Source: Drosophila persimilis
Lineage: Eukaryota > Arthropoda > Insecta > Diptera > Drosophilidae
Direction: 5' to 3'
DNA length: 64,000 nucleotides
NCBI RefSeq assembly: GCF_003286085.1
Contig: NW_020825288.1
Location: 5,146,001-5,210,000, forward strand
Made by a program: the position numbers and the translations under genes. The notes under the pieces are model-generated. The model was not told the origin of the DNA. It was given only the letters and a program-made list of their open reading frames with translations, and did no database searches. This document shows, one piece after another, positions 46,957-59,320 of this stretch (position 1 is its first letter; each line of letters begins with the position of its first letter).

Positions 46957-47325
46957 AACTGATGTCAGCCAGCTGCTCAACCAATAAACGGGAGAGACGA
47001 GTCTCTGCATAGCAATTGCATAATTTAATTGATTTAAAAGTACGATGTGGTGCCGGCACCTTGATTGGCCATAAAAGTGAAAGCACAAATACAATTATGT
47101 ATCAATATTGAACAACAATAAATAAAATATTAAATTAACACGGAAGCGGAGGCGAACATCAGTTGCAGTTTGCCAGAGTTGTGGCAATGACAATGGCAGT
47201 GGCAGTGCCAGGAGCCGGCTAACCTGGCCACAAATAGTTGTTAAACAAATGTTTTTTGGGCGCAACAACGACTGCGAAAGCCAAATAAATTGCAATATTC
47301 ATGAAAATTGTAAACACATTCGCAC

Positions 47326-47355
47326 ATACTCGTGCGAGTATTTACGAGTACTCGT
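47326..47355. repeat. two adjacent palindromes built from CGAGTA/TACTCG
   Basis: ATACTCG-TG-CGAGTAT (47326-47341) is followed after two bases by the perfect 12-bp palindrome ACGAGTACTCGT (47344-47355). Confidence 0.8.
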
Positions 47356-49105
47356 ATCCGTATGAATGCCAATTGGTGTACAATGCAAAAGTTTGCATTT
47401 CCTTTGTGTGCACACAAATTATATTTTGTCAATTGAAAACGCCAGCAAAAACATCAGAGACTGTGTGTGTGTGTGCATACGATATTTATTTTCAGCTCTT
47501 ATAAAATTCAACAATTTCCTCATACATTCAATTATATGATAATGAAATATTCAGAGAGACTGTGGCGACCAGAGCTTGTTAAATATTCAAAACTAATTTT
47601 CAGACGACCGACTCGACACGAAAACGTCTCTAAATTTTGTATTTCAAAACGTGTGAAGTGACAAATTGCATTCTTAATACAACACCAGAGCCGGGCCAGA
47701 GCTGGGCCAGAGCTGGGCGGGAGACACATTTTTCTGTTTAATAATACTCCCATTAACTCTTCATAATTAATCATTAAATATTACCATTAGCCACACTTTG
47801 CCAGCCCCGCGGCAATCGTCAAACAATGCCCCTTGAATGGCTGCCATAGGAAATTACCAAAGCCACAAATAGTTGTTGACAACCCATATTTTTGTGGGCT
47901 GCCACTTGGCTGCCGTAAACAACTCCCCCAATGGCTTCCTGGCGGCTCCTTTGTGTGGCATTCAGCATTCACCATTCACGCCCCATCGAGGCGGGCGACA
48001 TAAATTGCCCTCTGCAAGGTGCAAATTGCCAACAATAAATTGTAATTAATGATTTATAGGTGGTCTGTCATTGCGATACAAGGCAGGCAGGATAAGGGCA
48101 GGAGCATACTTGGGACACTGATTGGTTCTACGCTGAGTGTGGCAGCAATGATTGGTAGATCGAGAAGAAGGACATCTCATGGGTATCTCAGTGTCGACTC
48201 CTGGCAACCCATATTAAATGACAAATGTTCGTCGTGGTAGGCATAAATATTTCAATTAGAGTTCGTGATTTCCATGTTCCGCACCGGCTTCTTGACTAGG
48301 GCTAGATATATGGGTTGGCTTTTCCGGGGCTGCTCAGTGGAGTGGAGGGGAAGTCCCAATTTCATTTCCACCTGGCAGCCGGTGTCTGTCTGGCAGTAAG
48401 CAAGATTTCCATTTGTGTGCAGCTACTTTTCGACCAGATTAATGTGGGTCGTGTGCCCTCGAGTCCTTGGTGGCGCCCCAGTTTGCCAGTTAAGGTGTAT
48501 TATCAGCCAATTTCCCAAATGCAGCCCTCCCACAGCTAAGCACTTGGTGGTTATCCCTTTTCGCCCCCACCCCACATAATGTGCTCGTTTCGATGCAGCA
48601 AGTGGCTGGCTTTCCCTCGCCAACTTTTTCCGCTGGCTTGCTACAGTTGCCTTTTTTCTTATCGGGAAAACAGAGCAAGAGCTTCCTAGCTGAAGCTGAA
48701 CAGCAAACCCACACGGCCCATCCTGCAGTCCCCAGAGAGCTCTGCAGAGCGCAAACATGTTGGGGCTCGCAAGCCTTTTGCATTTTAATTAAGGCGCATA
48801 CCATGAGTGTTTGCTTATTTAATTGCACAATCGGAAAAAGTTTCACGATGTGTTTTTTTTCCTGTATTTTTTTGAAGGGGGGGTGCCGCCTTAACATGAC
48901 AAGTTTGAAATATTAACAGAGGCGAGGGAGAGCCAACAAGAAATTCAATTTCGTGAAGGCAAACAAGTCGAAGGAGCAGCAACGTACAATTTTTGGCTGC
49001 ATCTTCAGCCATGAACATGAGAACGAGTCATCCTGCAGCGAAGGATGAAGGCAGCAAATTGCAGGCTGCATTTTATATATCCCGAAATTACAGCCTCTCT
49101 GATGA

Positions 49106-49128
49106 GTGTGTGTGTGTGTGTGTGTGTC
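49106..49128. repeat. TG microsatellite
   Basis: About 11 TG units. Confidence 0.95.
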
Positions 49129-49587
49129 TGTGCGTGTCTGAACAAATATACAAAAATATATCAGAGAAGTGCAGCCAGACAGATCGGAAAGGAGAGGAGA
49201 GGAAAGGAGAGCACGAGGGCCAACAAGGACCGACAGCGTGGTCGTTGTCGTTGTCGCTGGCATCATTTTACGTCATTTATCACAATCCTGACATGGCACC
49301 CGAACCCAGACAGGCCGGAAGACTACTGCGGATAACGCGGAATCAGAGCTGACGTGGCCACTGGAGAGTGTGTCCAGCCAGCATCCAATAAGCAGACAGT
49401 TCGACCAATCGCGAATATTTTAATACAATTTGAAACTTTTCCAGCATACTCGTAGGGCTTTCCTGCCCAGTTTGGACGGCAATCAGAGACGGTGATAATA
49501 ATGGCCAAAAGAACACAATTAAGAGTCTGTTTTTATCCGAGTAAATTAATTTCTGTAGTTTCTCATCTTATTCCTCTCTTCCCCCAG

Positions 49588-49677
49588 AACATGATTAAGC
49601 ATTCCAAGCACAGCTGCAGAGTCGATTTCCACGTAGCGTATGCATTACATATAAGTATGAGAATATTTCATCTATAA
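49588..49677 (+). other. region after a strong acceptor, possible small exon
   Basis: A long pyrimidine tract ending CCCCCAG (AG at 49586-49587) is among the best plus acceptors in the window. One frame is then open for 29 codons to TAA at 49675-49677, starting N-M-I-K-H-S-K. The other two stop at once. No good donor follows. Not recognised. Confidence 0.17.
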
Positions 49678-51930
49678 GATGACTTGCTCCTGATGAACAT
49701 ATCAAATTTCGATCAGTAATTTATGTGTTATCCTAATGATGCCCGATGCCAGAGCGTACTGGGCAAGGCCCAATGAATTTCCGATTGATTTTCCTGTTAA
49801 TTTCCCTGAGCAACTTATTGATATGCAAATTCAGATGGTTATGCTTGGTGCTGGGTTGGATTGTCCTTCTGCAAGTACTCCTTGCAAATTGCGGTAATAA
49901 TATTTTGTGGTGTATTTACTATACATATTTCCCAGAGCTGGGGCGCTGTGCTCCAACGAACAGCAACCGAATGGAAGAGGTCCCCAGACAGAGGAATACA
50001 ACTGACGAGCACCACAAAATAATAAAAATGAAAAACTAAGCTAATGGATATGCAAACAACTGGCAAAAGGGACCGGACAGGACGCACAGTGCCTGCAAAT
50101 AGCAACGAACCGTAATGCATCTAAATAAACACAAAAACAGAGACAGACACAGAGAGCACACAGACTGAAAACCTACGGAAATGTGAAGAGGATTTGGGTT
50201 TTGGTTTAGATACAGAAATAGAGATAGGATCCCCCATTGTTGGTGCTGTATTCTGTCTTTCTGTTTTATGCATATGCACAGTTTTTAATATTTATATTTC
50301 ATTCTATTCCGAAAATTCAACACACAGACTCGCAGACACGAAAAGAAGTTGCAACAATAACTGGCAGAACAATGGCCGGAATGGAAATGGGAGGAACAGG
50401 CTTTATAATTGCTGGTAATACAACCACAAATGGATGCACGTGTGTGCATCGGTAGATGTGTTTGTGTATCTGTGTTTTTGTTTGTGCATTGTACATGACA
50501 CCAATTTATATTGCCACTACTGGCAGTACAGTGACCCGGCCAGGCGTCGGGCCAAGAATTAATAACCAACGAATGCTGTTGATGTTCCCCTGTGGTAAGA
50601 GAATTTGTTGTTAGCCATGTTTCTACGTTTATTCAAATTTATTATTGCATGTTGTAGCCGCATACCATTTGTGTCATATTTACAAGGCATTTTGAATTGC
50701 CGTACAGCCGTACAGCCGTGCGGCGCTGCAGCAACACTGGGCGTGTTCGTACATTTTGTTGCACATCAGAATAATCTTTGGAAGAAATTCTATTCAAAGA
50801 TAAATTATAGGCTGACTGCTGGGGAGGAGCCTCCTGCAACGCCTGCAACAACTGCTGCCAGACGGACGCTGAAAAGACAGAAAAGATTCAGTTAGCCCGA
50901 CAGTTTAATGAAAAAACTTTGCCCATTACTTAGGGCGTCCTAAATGCAAATTATGACGACTTGCATATTAATTTGAATTTTATCTGACCAAGGAACGGCC
51001 ATAAATCTTCATTAAACTGGCCGTAGACGAAGGGTAGGGTACGACGAGTTTTCCCATTTCATTTTTGCCATCAAAGAAATGACTTGTTGCTCCCTGGGCC
51101 CAGTGGCCTCAATTAATAAACTCCTCTGGTTCTGTGCTCTCAACAAGGATTCCAAGCTCCAATCCTTCGATAAACTGGTAGCTGCACTTGCAATTCGATA
51201 TTTCGTTGCAGACTGCGGCTGCTACTGCATTATGCATATTTTTGGGGCTCGGCTCCTTCAAACAAAACAACTCAGGCCCACTGGAACAATGTGTGCGTAC
51301 GCACTCGTAACGGAGGCAACTCAGAGAGTATTTTCAGACTGACCTTAAGCAGAATGTGTGGTCCGGTTCGATATTTGGCTTATATTGGAACTTAATTAAA
51401 GTTGCACAAAGACGATGGGCACTCCTGGGAACAGCCGGCAACAGTTTGAGCTGTTGGTTGTCCCTTCGGCCTGGCCGGAGCATTGCTTTGTGCAATTTCA
51501 GTCATTAAATGCTGCCTGCCAGCCCTAACCCTATGCCCTTCGAACTCAAGTGTTGCCTCAATTTACACGCCCCGATGTTGTCTGCATAACTTTTGCCAAG
51601 AACAAATCCCTCGCCATGAGTTTTCCAGGCCTCTGTGTGTGTGTGGGGGGTGTTAGAAGAGCTTTTTAATTTTAATGAGATCTCACTGGCAGACTACGTG
51701 CCACGAGATGGTGCTGCTGGTGCTGGTGCTAGAGCCTTCTGTCCGTGCCCTGCCACGCCTTGGCACTAATTGAGTCGGCAAAAAATGTTTTGCGCTGAGT
51801 TTGCTCAGGGCACCCGTCCCAGGCAGGCGGGCAGACAGTCTGGCAGTCGGTTTCTAATTACAAAAATATGCATATTTAAGGCGTTTGCCAAAGATTGGTA
51901 GTGAAAGGACAGTGCAAAGAGTGCTTAACA
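49678..51930. other. non-coding stretch
   Basis: A 97-codon frame at 49746-50039 is hydrophobic through AT-richness. No repeat longer than a few units and no gene is recognised. Confidence 0.55.
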
Positions 51931-52050
51931 ATGCCAGTCAACCCTCAGTCCAAAGTGGCGCAAGGAAGTGACATCAAAGAGCTCCAACGACTGCAGATCG
52001 ATTCGACTCGAGTCGAGTCGAGTTTAAATGACTTTAAAACAACCATTTAA
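51931..52050 (+). CDS. uncertain 39-codon small open frame upstream of a strong donor
   Basis: ATG in good context (AACAATGCC) opens a 39-residue hydrophilic product (start MPVNPQSKVAQGSDIKEL) ending at TAA 52048-52050. A donor, TTG|GTAAGT, follows at 52073/52074, and a TATTTAAG (51873) lies upstream, so this could be a small peptide or upstream frame in a first exon. Part of the frame crosses a TCGAG repeat. I recognise no family. Confidence 0.2.
   Translation: MPVNPQSKVAQGSDIKELQRLQIDSTRVESSLNDFKTTI
52001..52024. repeat. TCGAG repeat with palindrome
   Basis: Tandem TCGAG units including ACTCGAGT; related to the 29.63-kb repeat. Confidence 0.85.
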
Positions 52051-53926
52051 TCCCTTGTCAAACTCAATGCTTGGTAAGTGCAACAGAAGGTCCAACTGGA
52101 TTTAATCTTTTAGACATTTATACCACATGGTGTCTGAAAAGATTGCTAATTTGATGCCCCGCCACCCGAATTGCAGCTAATACAAATGGCGGCCACAGAG
52201 TTGGCCAGGGAAGAGGCGGTCTATCCGGGCCATGGAATAAACCACAAAATAGATTGATACATTACGTGTGCTAGTTGAATGGATGCAGGGTTAGCCAGGT
52301 GTGTGACCACACACATACACACGGACACGGACACGGACACGAACCGTTCCTGATGGGAACTGATTGATTTGCTGCTGCATTCGTATGCCAATACGTATTT
52401 CAACAAATTGGGTTTTTGCATTTCAATCAGCTAAAAAGGTTTGTACCATTTGTGTGCTCTGTGCGGCTGTATCTCCATCTGCAGCCACCAGCTGCCACCC
52501 GCATCCAACGTTGGAATCTGGCCAATGTTGTTTCAATTTGTCCAAATTAATTTTTAAATATGTGGCTTGGTTCGCCTTGGAGCCAGGAAATGCTCTGAGT
52601 ACTGCCATTAGTTGCAAGAGAATTTAAATTTTAATTATGTGAACATCTTGATAATTGCTCTGACCCGCATTCACCACAGAGAGAAGAAAATTAGTTGAGA
52701 AAAATGAGCGGAAAAATAACAAAGGAGTACAAAAGGAAAGTACGGCAAGCGCTAAAGCGAAATTCATGTCAGCGGAAATGTTTTGCTCCAATGACAATAA
52801 CAGCAGCCAAAAGCGGCCGGAGATGGCGGCCAGGACCAGGACCAGGACACTGGCCAGGGAGGGAGGGACAGCGAAAGAGAGAGAGAGAGAGAGAGGGACA
52901 ATGGCGTTGCGTTTCCGCTTCCGCTGCTGATGTTGATGCTGATGCCACTCGGCGGCAGCAGCGCCAGTGCCCGTGCCACCAGCAGCAAATGGCGCAAATG
53001 AAAAACTAGTTTTTTCAGCGCGGCATCCTTTCCAGCTGCCTTCACTTTTGTGTTTGTGTTTGTGTTTGTGTTGCTTTTTGTTAGATCTTGTGACAATGGC
53101 GCTTTTCCAGTGGCGTTGACATTCCCAGCTGACAACAATGCGCTTTTCTCAAATTCCACCCAAAGGTAACAAATGCAGGAAAAGCAGAAGATTACTACTA
53201 ACATCAATGACCCACGGCGACTCCTGCTTAGTTATTTCATCTTCTATTCATTGGAGAGGACAGCAGCTGACAAATCCACTTTCCTGGAAGCATCTCTTGT
53301 AAGGCTTTTTCTCCTCTAATATATTATGCTCGCATCAATGCGGATTTGCAATTACAGTGTTGATACCGTAATTAGTGCTAGTGATTCATTCATGGACATG
53401 ACTGTACGCTTTTACATGATTTATGGAGGCACATTCACATTCCCTGCTGGACCCACGGACAGCATGACACGTGCTGGGGGACCGGCTTTTTATGATAGTT
53501 CTGGAATGCAGGACGTGCCTGAGCCGCCGCAGCTGCGTTTGCATAAATGGTCCCGGGGTAGGGGCTCTGGGCCTCCGGCTCCGGCTCCGGGAAGCGACCA
53601 AAAAAACGCCTGTCTGGGATGACAAAAATTCAATTTGGATTTTATGTACCCAGCACTTGCCCAGTGCTCTGCATGCCGGATTCCATTTGTAGCAACTTTG
53701 GAGGCACGAAATTGCAGTTGCCTCTGGAATCATAAACATCGTCAAAGCCCAGCTTTAGTCAGAGACTGGGACTGGGAGTGGGACTGGGACTGGGCCTAGG
53801 ATTCGGGTCTGTGGTCCTCAGTTACTCCTACAACTTATGAGGGATTTTTTGTGAAAGAGGCAATTTTTGGCATTAAGTAAGCGTTTTTCATCCCGTCCCC
53901 AAAAGCAAAGGGGGGCATGGAAAAAA
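52051..53926. other. non-coding stretch
   Basis: Contains ACGGAC units (about 52320-52341), GGACCA units near 52.83 kb with a GA run at 52879-52896, a TTTGTG repeat (53048-53072) and GGGACT units near 53.76 kb. No gene is recognised. Confidence 0.55.
53048..53072. repeat. TTTGTG hexamer repeat
   Basis: Four tandem units. Confidence 0.92.
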
Positions 53927-54292
53927 ATGGCCAAGTCAAATTTAAAATGCCTGAGCCACATAGATGGATACGAGTATAAATGCCAGCATATGCAGGCTGC
54001 AGAACACCCCAGCCATGGCTCCTGGATGCCCGATCCCCTGCCCAAACACAGGAAGCGCATCGGGTCCAGGCTGGATAACGTTTGCAGGAAGCAAAGGGCA
54101 GAATATGATAAGCGCTTGACAAAAAGAGCAGTGCAGCAAACAGAGCAGGAAGTTTTCCCCAGCAAAATGGCGGAGCTTCGGGGCGGACTGTCTATAGAGT
54201 GTATATGCGTGTACGAGTATGTGGGCATGTGTGAGAGAGACATAAAGTCGAGTTTTTGGGGTAAAAGTATTTTTATGACCTCTGCTTGTTAG
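53927..54292 (+). CDS. uncertain 121-codon open frame
   Basis: ATG in excellent context (AAAAAATGGCC) opens a basic product of 121 residues. It has several Lys/Arg pairs (residues 40-50 and 55-70) and a Cys-containing C-terminal third. There is no low-complexity DNA except a TACGAGTA word read as Y-E-Y twice. I recognise no domain. The minus strand is also open across 53818-54243 (141 codons), which argues for a stop-poor stretch rather than a gene. No splice or promoter signals are seen. Confidence 0.14.
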   Translation: MAKSNLKCLSHIDGYEYKCQHMQAAEHPSHGSWMPDPLPKHRKRIGSRLDNVCRKQRAEYDKRLTKRAVQQTEQEVFPSKMAELRGGLSIECICVYEYVGMCERDIKSSFWGKSIFMTSAC

Positions 54293-55127
54293 GCTTTATT
54301 GGTGCGCAAAAGCAATTAAAGAAGACATAAGGGGAGAACGGCCAAAAAAAAACGGCTTCGTAGGCACAATTCGAGAATAGAGTCGGGTGATATATACACG
54401 AGTTGAAAACCCCCCTGGCCATCATCTAGTACGCAAGATAGCAAGGGAGAGAAGGAGAGAAGGCAGTCCAGACCAAGCAAAATGGTAATTCAGCAGGAAA
54501 GTGTTTAAGAAGTAGAATAAATGACTTCCTCTTCCTGAGTTTATATTCCCTCTATGTGTTATTGGATCGCATTCATCATTAATTACATTTTCCAACTGTA
54601 ATTGAATGCATTTTCAATGGTTATGCCATGGCAATCCAGCAGATTAGTAAGAGTGTTTGGGCATTGGAGCATGAGACTACCAAAAGTGGACTGAGTTCTG
54701 CTTTTTCCTAATTATAAAATCCATTGTATTTAGTAAATAGTATGCCATCAATTGAAAAGTCCTTACTGTCTACTAATAGCCATTACAATATCTTATCCCT
54801 TTTCTATGAATAACCCATAACCAAAACTTGTTTTTGCGCTTACAATATTCAAAGAGTAAAGTAAACGATTATTTCCTTTTACAAAAAAGGACTTTGTAAG
54901 AAACAAATCGGAAAAATATAGAGGAAAGTTAATTTCCAATTTAAATTCTCTTCACGAAACCTTGATGCAGCAAAAATGAAATGGTGACTGGCAATCCCAT
55001 TAACTATTGATTGGTGCTAGATATACTATACGTATACGTATCCCTTCCACCATTATATCCGCTTTTCAATTACACTTTAAGCACCATCACATATTCAATT
55101 ACTCGATTTTATATTTAAATTTTCCAG
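54293..55127. other. AT-rich non-coding stretch
   Basis: 54.5-55.1 kb is AT-rich without repeats or frames of note, ending at the TTTTCCAG acceptor of the next candidate exon. Confidence 0.55.
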
Positions 55128-55745
55128 CCAGAAGCGTCGACAGCATTCGCTGAAAGTTTTGTTGTCGGAGAAAACAAAATAATATCGATTATTAGCACCT
55201 ATCCGGCTAACGCGGCTGTCAGCTCCAGTTTTTCCTCTCAACGCCCCCCTACCCCAAACTTTGGCTTTGGCAAACAAACAAAAACGGCAGGAGCAGCAAA
55301 AGCAGCCCAGCCCAGCACTGAGAGATGTACGTAAGCCAAAAACGGCAGGCGGCTAAGGCACCCAAGCAGTAGAGCAGACTATCAGCAAAGCTGAGGAGCA
55401 ACCAGCGAGCCCGGGAGATAGGGTGTCAGGGAACCGAGCATTGAGGCGGACAGAGAAGAGCAAACAAACAAAGCTCCCTGGAAACGGCAGGAGAGTACAG
55501 GGAAGGGGGGGGAGGTGGCCATAGCGAATTTCGTTAGCCCAATTAAAGCAATTTTGCCAGCTCAACTATTGGCAGGAGGTGGAGCGATGGCGAGAGCGAG
55601 GTGTGTGGGGGACTGCCGGATATTATGGCCAGACAAAACATAAACCTTTCTTCTGTGCGGGTCGAGCGGGTGCGGGTACACATTTGGCATTTCATTAACA
55701 AGTATTTCGGGGCCATTGGGCTCATTAGAAATGCCAATCTAGATG
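55128..55745 (+). other. candidate plus-strand leader exon ending in ATG
   Basis: The acceptor TTTAAATTTTCCAG ends at 55127, and the donor ATG|GTAAGTAA starts its intron at 55746. The 618 nt between are typical of a fly 5' leader on this strand: CAAACAAACAAAAACGG, CAG-rich words, short upstream frames (one of 18 codons beginning ATGGCGAGAGC) and no long plus frame. The final bases are TAG ATG, so a stop is followed by an ATG at the exon edge and coding could begin there and continue in the next exon. An internal donor, TAC|GTAAGC, near 55333 offers an alternative end. The gene is unidentified. Confidence 0.38.
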
Positions 55746-57525
55746 GTAAGTAACTGCGATGATGACCATGTCAATTTGGGGGATTAGTGACGCCATGGCA
55801 ACGCTAAGAGGCTTAAAGTCTGAACCCTCCAAAAAGCGGGGCACAAACACACAAATAGAACCCAAGGCAGAAGAACAAGAGGGATCAGGATGAATTACGT
55901 TCCCCTTGAAGCTGAGTGGGGTTTCCATAATATGTATATTCCATATCGATTTACAGCAGTCAGCAACACTTCAGCTTGAGCCGTGGCTTATGAATTTTCA
56001 ATTGCAAAGTTGAAGGAAAACAATTGCACTTTTCAGTGGAGGAACAACAGAAGCCAGGATGAAGAGCAGCCGATTCCCATACCATTCCCGTTCTATGGCT
56101 TATGCATTTTCAATTGCAGAGTTTATTGTTTACACGCAATCGGCTATGTAATGAAAAACACGACATACAATCAGCGGAGGTGGCGCTGCGGGATGGAAAG
56201 AAAAGGTGCAGGAGAAGCCATAAATTCTGTTTGCCAAGCAATTGCCCGGGCTGTTATGATTTATGCGGCTGCTCGGCAAAAGACAAATGGCTAAGTAATT
56301 GAATTACGAGACCCAACAAAAGATGACAATTCTGCTGAGTAAGCTCGAGCACTTATGCAAATTAGGCCCGAGTATGACCAGACACAAATGCTGCCCCTAC
56401 TGCTGCTGCTGCTGATAAGAAGGCCCTTGGAATTGGAAAAGCACTATTGATCGCAAGTGCAACATGGCTGGAAGGTGGCCAAAAGTCAGCTTAGCGGCAT
56501 CAATAGGACACCCAGCCTCCTCGTTAGAGTCAGGGCGGGGTCTGGGTCGTGGCAACAATTGAAAATGCAAGCTCAGAGTTCGCCAGCGGGCAGTCTGCTA
56601 TGGACCGACGCGGAAAGTGAAACGGAACGGCAATGGAAACGGAAACGCAAAGCACCACGAACCCAGAAGATGGGGCAGGAATGGAGTCATGAGCATTATT
56701 TGTGCCAAATTACCTTTAACGAGGTGACTAGCTGGCGGTCCTGTTGCATTACCATTACCGCAATAAACTGTAGCCGCCTCCTCCTCCTCCTCCGTTTCGG
56801 CTTCGGCCTCGGCGTCAGCCTCAGTTGAGGAGAGCGCCAAGTTGCCAGCAAAATTGCACTTGACTCGAATGCCAATTACATGGCGCTGCAGATGTCAGCG
56901 GCAGGCAGACTCGATGGCTTCCTGGATGACTGGTTGGATGTCGGGTGGCCTGGCTGCCGAGACGATAAGGACATTGGGGGTGACACAGCAGCAGCAGCAG
57001 CAGATGCCGTGGCCGTGGCCGTGGTTAGGGCCCTGGGCCCTGTGCCCTGGGCTCGAATGGAATTGCCACAAAGTGGATTAAATATGAATAAAAGATATTT
57101 GAGTAAATTGCATTACCCACAAATTTTCCCCCAGGGCCAGGGGGGGCAATAGTCTCTCGCATTTCACAGAGGTTAGACTGTATTAACTCACTGCATTAAC
57201 CCGGCCAAGAACGAAGCAGCAGCAGGAGCCTCTCCAAGATTGCTTTGACATTTCTGATTTCTCCACAGAAAATAATGGCCAAACTGTGGCCGAGAAAATT
57301 TCAAACATCTCCATCCCGAGAAAAAGTTAATATTTAATCTGTTCAGCGGAAAGAGTGGCTAAAGTTTTAATTAGGAGACGCATTTTATGTCCGCGGATAA
57401 GCTAAAAAACATAAAATTTCAGTTTCACTTTTAATTAAATTCTTTGTTTAACTAAAACGAATGCAAAAAGTGCGGAAAAATACCATTTGGAGCAGAGTAG
57501 AGTGTAACCGCAGAACCCGTGCAAC

Positions 57526-57552
57526 GCACACACACACACACACACGCACACA
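57526..57552. repeat. CA microsatellite
   Basis: CA units with one CG interruption. Confidence 0.95.
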
Positions 57553-58527
57553 TGTGCTTATAAAGGGGCATGTGTGATTGCAAATGTGTGAGTCGCTTGT
57601 AATTAAATTCCCTGGCCGCGATATTTGTTTCAGCAGGGATGTATCCAGCCGCGCAATCCCCCCTCATCCCTGCCGTTTTACTGAGCATTCACCGAATGTC
57701 CGAGCAGTGTGGAACTTCCTTTCAGGATGGCCAGTGCAACAGGATATGCCGGGGTAATTCGATTACGCTGTGGCAGACCCACAAATGTGAGTGTATGTCT
57801 GTGTATCAGAGCTACATATGTGCTTTTCTCTTTTTTCTTACGGCGTTCATACGATTTGTGCCGGAAAAAAAAGAGAAATTATGAAAAGAATCCTTCCATT
57901 GACAAAGGAATGACCATCATCTATGGTTCGCTTCAAAAGGAGTTATTAATTAGTAATTGCGCTTAAATTCCTGCTTAATCAGCAGTCGTAATGCTTTTTC
58001 AGTGTTTGCCTGAGTTCTATCAAATGGGACGTGTCAATATTAATTATCCGGAATACGAGTGCGGAGAGTACGAGTGGCCACCTCTCAGGACAAACGTCGG
58101 TCTCAATTAGGAGTACTTTGAGCAGGGAAACTTCGATAGGAGTGAAATGATTGATTTACCCAGGGACTAAACTCGGTTTGCATTCGAGTATTATAAAGAA
58201 GCATTTTTCATGTAAATGCAGGAGCGAGTAGCTAACCCTTTCATTACAAACTTTCGCAGCTCTCTCTCTGCAGCCAGCAAGAGCAATCACAGTTTCCATC
58301 AAACCTATCCCACACAAAAATGGGAGAAACAGATATATGTACATTCATACATATATACGTAAAATAAACTTTGGCAACAGCAACAAACTCCTTTCCGGCT
58401 CAGCTCTAAATAAGTTGGCAACAGTTAAAGCACGATCCAGACACAGCACTTGCCGGGGTTATATATTTCTGTGGCCACTATCGAGTGCCGCAGACATGAA
58501 ATTTTCACAAAGTAGCAAACTTTATGC

Positions 58528-58552
58528 CGACGCCCGACGCCCGACGCCCGAT
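58528..58552. repeat. CGACGCC heptamer repeat
   Basis: Three and a half tandem units. Confidence 0.92.
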
Positions 58553-59292
58553 GCCGTTGCTACCGCCGCACAATTTTGCCACACAGATACACTCCAACAA
58601 ACACACGGGGCACACGGATACTACAGTCACACAATTGAGTTTTAGCCAAAAAAGAAAAAAAGAAGGAGGCGACTAACTGGAACTTTTTTGTCCGCCTCTC
58701 TTCTGCTTCGCGTCTCTCCACTTTTTTTTCTCTCTCTTTTTCTGTGTTGTGTATTTCTATATTTATGGAACTTTTTCAATTTGGAACTAAAGTTTGCTTT
58801 TTTCGGTTAAATTTTTATTCATAACAAAGCAAAGCGTGGCCGTAGGAAAAACCAACAAATTTAATGGCAACGCAAATGCAGTCTGGGGCAAAAAACAGCA
58901 ACAAAAAAATGGGAAATGCGTTCGAGGCAATTGCCAAAATGGTCGCACTCGGCCGCAATAAATTCGCGCTGTGATATATTTTCGTTATTAAAAACTAATT
59001 TACATTGTGTAAACGGGCAGAAGAGAACTGTGGGACTTATGAGGGGTGCACACAAAAATAAATGCCCAATACTAGTATGCAAAAAAGTTAATCACCCACG
59101 GGGTTTCCTCAGCGAACAAAATACTTAATTGATTTTGCGGTACACGAGGCGTATGCGTTATTAATTAATTGTTAACTCAAGCTGGAAGCGATGGACGGTG
59201 AGACAGCTGCAGATTTCGCTGCAACTGTTGCACCAATATGTGGCAGCAGCAGCAGCAAATTGAAATTGAAATTTTAATGAGTCTCACAGCAG

Positions 59293-59320
59293 CTGGCAGG
59301 CAGGCAGGCAGGCAGGCAGG
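59293..59320. repeat. GGCA tetranucleotide repeat
   Basis: Seven tandem GGCA units. Confidence 0.95.

Larger units (their letters stand above)
46957..49587. other. non-coding stretch
   Basis: Contains paired CGAGTA-type palindromes (47326-47355), a TG run (49106-49128) and a GAGAGGAAAG-rich segment near 49.19 kb. No gene is recognised. Confidence 0.55.

Noticed and set aside
52695-53009. Resemblance of the first 25 or so residues (KITKEYKRKVRQALK) to a LINE reverse-transcriptase-type segment
   Set aside because: Similarity is short and by memory, the rest of the frame is low-complexity GA/GGACCA repeat, and no other element sequence adjoins.
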